9,409 nucleotides of DNA from an uncultured Bacteriovorax sp. (GTDB lineage Bacteria; Bdellovibrionota; Bacteriovoracia; Bacteriovoracales; Bacteriovoracaceae). The translations under genes were made by a program, and so were the position numbers. Position 1 is the first letter of the stretch. Every line of letters begins with the position of its first letter. Positions 6,861 to 9,409 of this stretch are shown here, one piece after another. The stretch covers positions 1 to 9,409 of the forward strand of contig CALUDF010000104.1 in assembly GCA_943914745.1 (NCBI GenBank), in the 5' to 3' direction. Under the pieces are notes generated by a model. The model ran no database searches. It worked only from the letters and a program-made list of their open reading frames with translations, and was not told the DNA's origin.

Positions 6861-8423
6861 TTACGCGGCCTTAACTCGCTTATCAAGCCCATATTTTTCA
6901 ACTTTCATAATCAAGCTAGCTCTCGAGATATCTAATTCCTTAGCTAACTTAGATTTGTTGAAATTGCAGCGCTTCAATCCTTCACGGATCATCATGATTT
7001 CTAGCTGCTCAAGAGCGTCTCTCAGAGTTCCCTCTGTGTTAACACCTTTAAACGCTGGCTCTGCTGATGCTCCCCAGTCAAGGATTCTTGGAGAAAGATT
7101 AGATGAATCAATCATCTTATCGTCGCCAGCAAGAACCACCAGTCTTTCAACTTCGTTTTCTAGCTCACGAACGTTCCCTGGCCACGGGTAATCAAGCATT
7201 TTTTCCATACACTTTTTAGCAAATGTCTTAAGCGCCTTACCTGCTTCATCACATCTCTTCTTAAGGAAATAATCCATAAGAACAGGAATATCATCGTGAC
7301 GCTCACGAAGAGGTGGAAGGGCCACGTTGATAACGTTGATTCTGTAATATAAGTCCTCTCTGAACTCACCCTTTGCCATCATTTCTTTAAGGTTCTTGTT
7401 TGTCGCCGCAACGATTCTCACGTCAACTTTCTTAGGCGTTGTCGCTCCCACCGGAAGGTATGTCCCTTCCTGAAGCACGCGAAGAAGTTTTACCTGCATT
7501 GATAAAGTCGTATCCCCGATTTCATCCAAAAACAGTGTTCCACCGTTGGCTGTTTCAAATAGACCTTTTTTATCTTTCACCGCTCCAGTAAACGATCCCT
7601 TAACGTGACCGAATAATTCCGAGTCCAAAAGGTTATCGTTAAACGCTGAACAGTTAACCGCTAAGAACATTCTATCTTTTCTTGGTGAGTAGAAGTGAAT
7701 TGCTTTTGCAACAAGCTCCTTCCCCGTTCCGTTTTCCCCGTTAATTAGAACCGAAGACTCAGAGTTAGAAATCTTCTCAAGAAGAGAGTAGATCGCCTGC
7801 ATCTTTTTTGATTTACCAATCATTGCGTGATAGCGGTATTTCTCACCCACTTCACTTGATAGCGCCTGGATGTGGTCTTCGCGCTTTGTGATCTCATCAT
7901 GGAAAGAGACCATTTCCTCTGCCACGAGTGATGTCAATTCTTTTACATATTCAAGCTCACGCGGCCACATCTTCTTGATCTTTTCACAAGCAGAAGCTGC
8001 ATCAGCAGGAGTCGATCCACATTCAATCATTTGAGCTTTCAGCATCTCAACATCAGCACTTGTTGCAGTATCAAGTACGAATGGATAAACGAAAACAGCT
8101 CCAGCGAATTCCCCGTCAACTTTAACTGGAAACGCCACACCTTTAACGTGCTTAAAATAAGATTCATACACCACGACTTCATTTGTCGCCGCCATCTTCT
8201 CAACCATCTTCTCAATGTCTTCTGCCAAAAAGTCATGTCCATAAGCTGATTGCATCTGCACTTTCATAAAGTGAGACTTAAACTCATGAGTCTTGCTCGT
8301 ATGATTTGACCACAGCTTTCCGTGAGCATCAGTATAGAACATCTCAACATCAAACCATTTTCCTAGAATCCCTTCTAGTTTAGAGATAACGTGAAGTTTC
8401 CCCATGTCTTGCCAATTAATCAT
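6861..8423 (-). CDS. Sigma-54-dependent transcriptional activator (AAA+, Fis-type HTH) with an N-terminal sensor-like domain
   Basis: This is a 520-residue bacterial enhancer-binding protein. Residues 1-120 form a small-molecule-sensor-like domain; its ending VAFPVKVDGEFAGAVFV (96-112) resembles GAF or PocR-type sensors, but the assignment is uncertain. A probably helical linker (about 155-195) leads to the AAA+ domain: Walker A GENGTGKE (229-236), sigma-54 contact loop GSFTGA (276-281, a Ser variant of GAFTGA), Walker B GTLFLDEI (295-302), sensor I AATN (339-342), arginine-finger region REDLYYRINV (355-364) and WPGNVREL (414-421). A Fis-type helix-turn-helix ends the protein (about 485-510, NKSKLAKELDISRASLIMKV). 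There is no receiver domain with a phosphorylatable Asp, so direct ligand or partner sensing is inferred. ATG 8423 has AGGAG (8434-8430) 6 nt upstream. Its position before the carboxylase genes suggests control of propionate metabolism, but no matching sigma-54 promoter is visible nearby. Confidence 0.93.
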   Translation of the reverse strand: MINWQDMGKLHVISKLEGILGKWFDVEMFYTDAHGKLWSNHTSKTHEFKSHFMKVQMQSAYGHDFLAEDIEKMVEKMAATNEVVVYESYFKHVKGVAFPVKVDGEFAGAVFVYPFVLDTATSADVEMLKAQMIECGSTPADAASACEKIKKMWPRELEYVKELTSLVAEEMVSFHDEITKREDHIQALSSEVGEKYRYHAMIGKSKKMQAIYSLLEKISNSESSVLINGENGTGKELVAKAIHFYSPRKDRMFLAVNCSAFNDNLLDSELFGHVKGSFTGAVKDKKGLFETANGGTLFLDEIGDTTLSMQVKLLRVLQEGTYLPVGATTPKKVDVRIVAATNKNLKEMMAKGEFREDLYYRINVINVALPPLRERHDDIPVLMDYFLKKRCDEAGKALKTFAKKCMEKMLDYPWPGNVRELENEVERLVVLAGDDKMIDSSNLSPRILDWGASAEPAFKGVNTEGTLRDALEQLEIMMIREGLKRCNFNKSKLAKELDISRASLIMKVEKYGLDKRVKAA

Positions 8424-8449
8424 ACAACTCTCCTGCTTGAGTCCGTGCC

Positions 8450-8478
8450 ATTAGTAGTAAAGGCATCTAAGTTGTAAA
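8450..8478 (-). promoter_or_regulatory. Candidate sigma-70 promoter of the sigma-54 regulator gene
   Basis: On the minus strand, TTTACA (8478-8473, 5 of 6 to TTGACA) is spaced 17 nt from ACTAAT (8455-8450, 4 of 6 to TATAAT). A start near 8443 would give a leader of about 20 nt containing AGGAG. An imperfect 14-bp palindrome, AAGTTGTAAAACTT (8469-8482), covers the -35 box and could be an operator. The 174-bp gap 8424-8597 otherwise shows only the palindrome at 8514-8530 and no obvious terminator for the upstream thioredoxin gene. Confidence 0.4.
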
Positions 8479-8513
8479 ACTTTTCGGCAGTTTCCCTAAA
8501 ATCTTTAAGGAAT

Positions 8514-8530
8514 TGATAAAACTTTAATCA
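8514..8530. repeat. 17-bp near-perfect palindrome, possible operator or upstream activator site
   Basis: TGATAAAACTTTAATCA reads the same on both strands apart from one mismatched pair and the central base: the arms are TGAT-x-AAA and TTT-x-ATCA. It is centred about 80 bp upstream of the inferred start of the regulator gene, a position that would suit a dimeric Fis-type HTH protein or another repressor. Half-site spacing does not fit the FNR box (TTGAT-N4-ATCAA). Given the AT-rich context it could be chance. Confidence 0.3.
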
Positions 8531-8597
8531 GGTGAGAATTGCCGGCTCTCTTAAAAACCGACAGTTATCGATGAATTTAACTTAAAATTGTAAAAAA

Positions 8598-9194
8598 TTA
8601 GTGTGTTTCAACAGCACGCTGGTCAAGATTTTCGGCATTTAACCAGAAATTCAGACGAGTCACATACGACTCCGCCATCCAGTCCTGCGGCCCAATGAAC
8701 TTATTAATATGCTTCCCAGTACTAGAAAAAAGAAATGTCTCCGGCACCTTTAACGTACCTAATTGGTCCATTACTTTATTTTCTGTATCGATGGCAAAAG
8801 TGACATTTTTTGGAATATTCGGAAAGCGCCCTAAAAACTTCTTAATCTTCATCTCTTCATCATTCACCGCTACCAAAAGAAATTTAACCCCCATCGGCTC
8901 AACTCTCGAAGCATACGATAAAAATTCCGGCATCTCTTTTTCACAAGGCGCACACCACGTCCCCCAGATATGCACGAATGCCCCCTTAGAGCCTCCTGCA
9001 AAGTCACGTGACTTAATGGCAGCAGCTGTCGCTACATCTTTAACCTGAAAGTCTGGAAGCTCCTTTAAAACCGGAGCATCGACAGCCCCATCACTCTTCC
9101 CGTAAAACTTCTTTCTCTCATACTGAGCATAAAGAAACGTCAAACCAAGAAGACCAACAATTAAAAGAACTTTGTGAAAAAAATTTAATTTCAT
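8598..9194 (-). CDS. TlpA/ResA-like membrane-anchored thioredoxin
   Basis: This 198-residue protein is probably a periplasmic thiol-disulfide oxidoreductase. Residues about 7-23 (HKVLLIVGLLGLTFLYA) form a single membrane segment or uncleaved signal anchor after a short basic N-terminus. The thioredoxin fold follows, with the active site WGTWCAPCEKEMPEF (77-91, Cys81 and Cys84) and the cis-proline loop KVPETFLF (149-156, Pro151). CAPC and the strand VKFLLVAVND (103-112) are typical of TlpA/ResA/CcmG-type reductants used in cytochrome c maturation or protein disulfide reduction; the exact partner cannot be told from sequence. The ATG lies just past the U-run of the rplQ terminator and no Shine-Dalgarno is visible upstream, yet no other in-frame start keeps the signal anchor. 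It has no functional link to the propionate genes that I can see. Confidence 0.87.
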   Translation of the reverse strand: MKLNFFHKVLLIVGLLGLTFLYAQYERKKFYGKSDGAVDAPVLKELPDFQVKDVATAAAIKSRDFAGGSKGAFVHIWGTWCAPCEKEMPEFLSYASRVEPMGVKFLLVAVNDEEMKIKKFLGRFPNIPKNVTFAIDTENKVMDQLGTLKVPETFLFSSTGKHINKFIGPQDWMAESYVTRLNFWLNAENLDQRAVETH

Positions 9195-9206
9195 AAGAAA
9201 GTGGGC

Positions 9207-9234
9207 AAAAAAAAGCCTCCATAAAGGAGGCTTT
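9207..9234. terminator. Intrinsic terminator downstream of rplQ
   Basis: The stem AAAGCCTCC (9212-9220) with GGAGGCTTT (9226-9234) is a perfect 9-bp hairpin with a 5-nt loop. On the minus strand it begins about 18 bp after the rplQ stop and runs into eight U (complement of 9207-9214), a strong intrinsic terminator. The T-rich side on the plus strand (CTTTATTATT) could also work, but no plus-strand gene is seen upstream to need it. Confidence 0.85.
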
Positions 9235-9251
9235 ATTATTTAATCTAAGGA

Positions 9252-9409
9252 CTATTCTACTAAAGCGAAGTAGCTCATTTTCGCGCTATCGCCAACACGG
9301 CCTTCAGCGATTTTGATTACTCTAGTGTATCCACCATTTCTAGTCTTGAACTTTGGAGCAACGTTTGTGAAAAGTTCTTTTACAGCGTTGTCATTGTTAA
9401 GCTTTGAGT
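9252..9409 (-). CDS. rplQ: 50S ribosomal protein L17, C-terminal part (cut by the window edge)
   Basis: The last 51 codons of an open frame run off the window edge and end in TAG (9254-9252). The translation contains KELFTNVAPKFKTRNGGYTR and then VIKIAEGRVGDSAKMSYFALVE. The NGGYTR block followed by a basic, R-V/R-G-D-x-A-x-M sequence and a short hydrophobic end is the signature of bacterial L17, which binds 23S rRNA near the exit tunnel. rplQ is usually the last gene of the alpha operon (rpsM-rpsK-rpsD-rpoA-rplQ), which fits the terminator directly downstream and predicts rpoA just outside the window. Confidence 0.93.
   Translation of the reverse strand, partial: SKLNNDNAVKELFTNVAPKFKTRNGGYTRVIKIAEGRVGDSAKMSYFALVE

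Noticed and set aside
8433..8452. TGGCACG on the minus strand upstream of the regulator ATG, resembling the -24 element of a sigma-54 promoter
   Set aside because: The following GC is 11 nt, not 10 nt, from the GG and lacks the TT of TTGC. A start from it would fall almost on the start codon, downstream of the ribosome binding site.
8538..8561. Possible minus-strand hairpin (TGTCGG with CCGGCA) after the thioredoxin gene
   Set aside because: The stem is six pairs including one G-U, the loop is 12 nt, and no U-run follows, so it does not support a terminator.

Overview
The window is a bacterial chromosomal segment of moderate GC content, with tightly packed genes, strong purine-rich ribosome binding sites and short intrinsic terminators. 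The gene content (a complete propionyl-CoA to succinyl-CoA branch, a sigma-54 enhancer-binding regulator, a membrane-anchored thioredoxin, and rplQ ending an operon) and the protein style suggest a delta-proteobacterium-like or Bdellovibrionota organism, perhaps a Bacteriovorax or Peredibacter relative. That placement is an impression from sequence style and was not tested by a search.

Layout. Positions 1-101 are a leader with a plausible sigma-70 promoter. On the plus strand follow a full-length adenosylcobalamin-dependent methylmalonyl-CoA mutase (102-2228) and its GTPase chaperone MeaB (2231-3193). A bidirectional hairpin terminator (3194-3218) separates them from a convergent minus-strand block. 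Read in its own direction, that block is a sigma-54-dependent regulator (8423-6861), then a three-gene acyl-CoA (propionyl-CoA) carboxylase operon: carboxyltransferase (6778-5213), biotin carboxylase (5216-3759) and biotin carrier subunit (3759-3244). The three carboxylase genes overlap by 4 nt and 1 nt, which indicates translational coupling. Upstream on the minus strand lie a TlpA/ResA-like thioredoxin (9194-8598) and the 3' end of rplQ (ribosomal protein L17), with a terminator between them.

Function. Carboxylase, mutase and MeaB form one pathway: propionyl-CoA + bicarbonate + ATP gives (S)-methylmalonyl-CoA, and the mutase converts the (R) isomer to succinyl-CoA for the TCA cycle. MeaB loads and protects the B12 enzyme. 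The epimerase needed between the two steps is not in the window. This route serves the breakdown of odd-chain fatty acids and of valine, isoleucine, methionine and threonine.

The most unusual feature is the 82-bp gap between the regulator and the carboxylase operon. A perfect 12-bp inverted repeat followed by seven U (a terminator shape on the minus strand) ends directly at the carboxyltransferase start codon, so its 3' arm contains the only good Shine-Dalgarno. A second, shorter hairpin competes for the same arm. I found no sign of a wholly new system, mobile element, CRISPR array or RNA gene.
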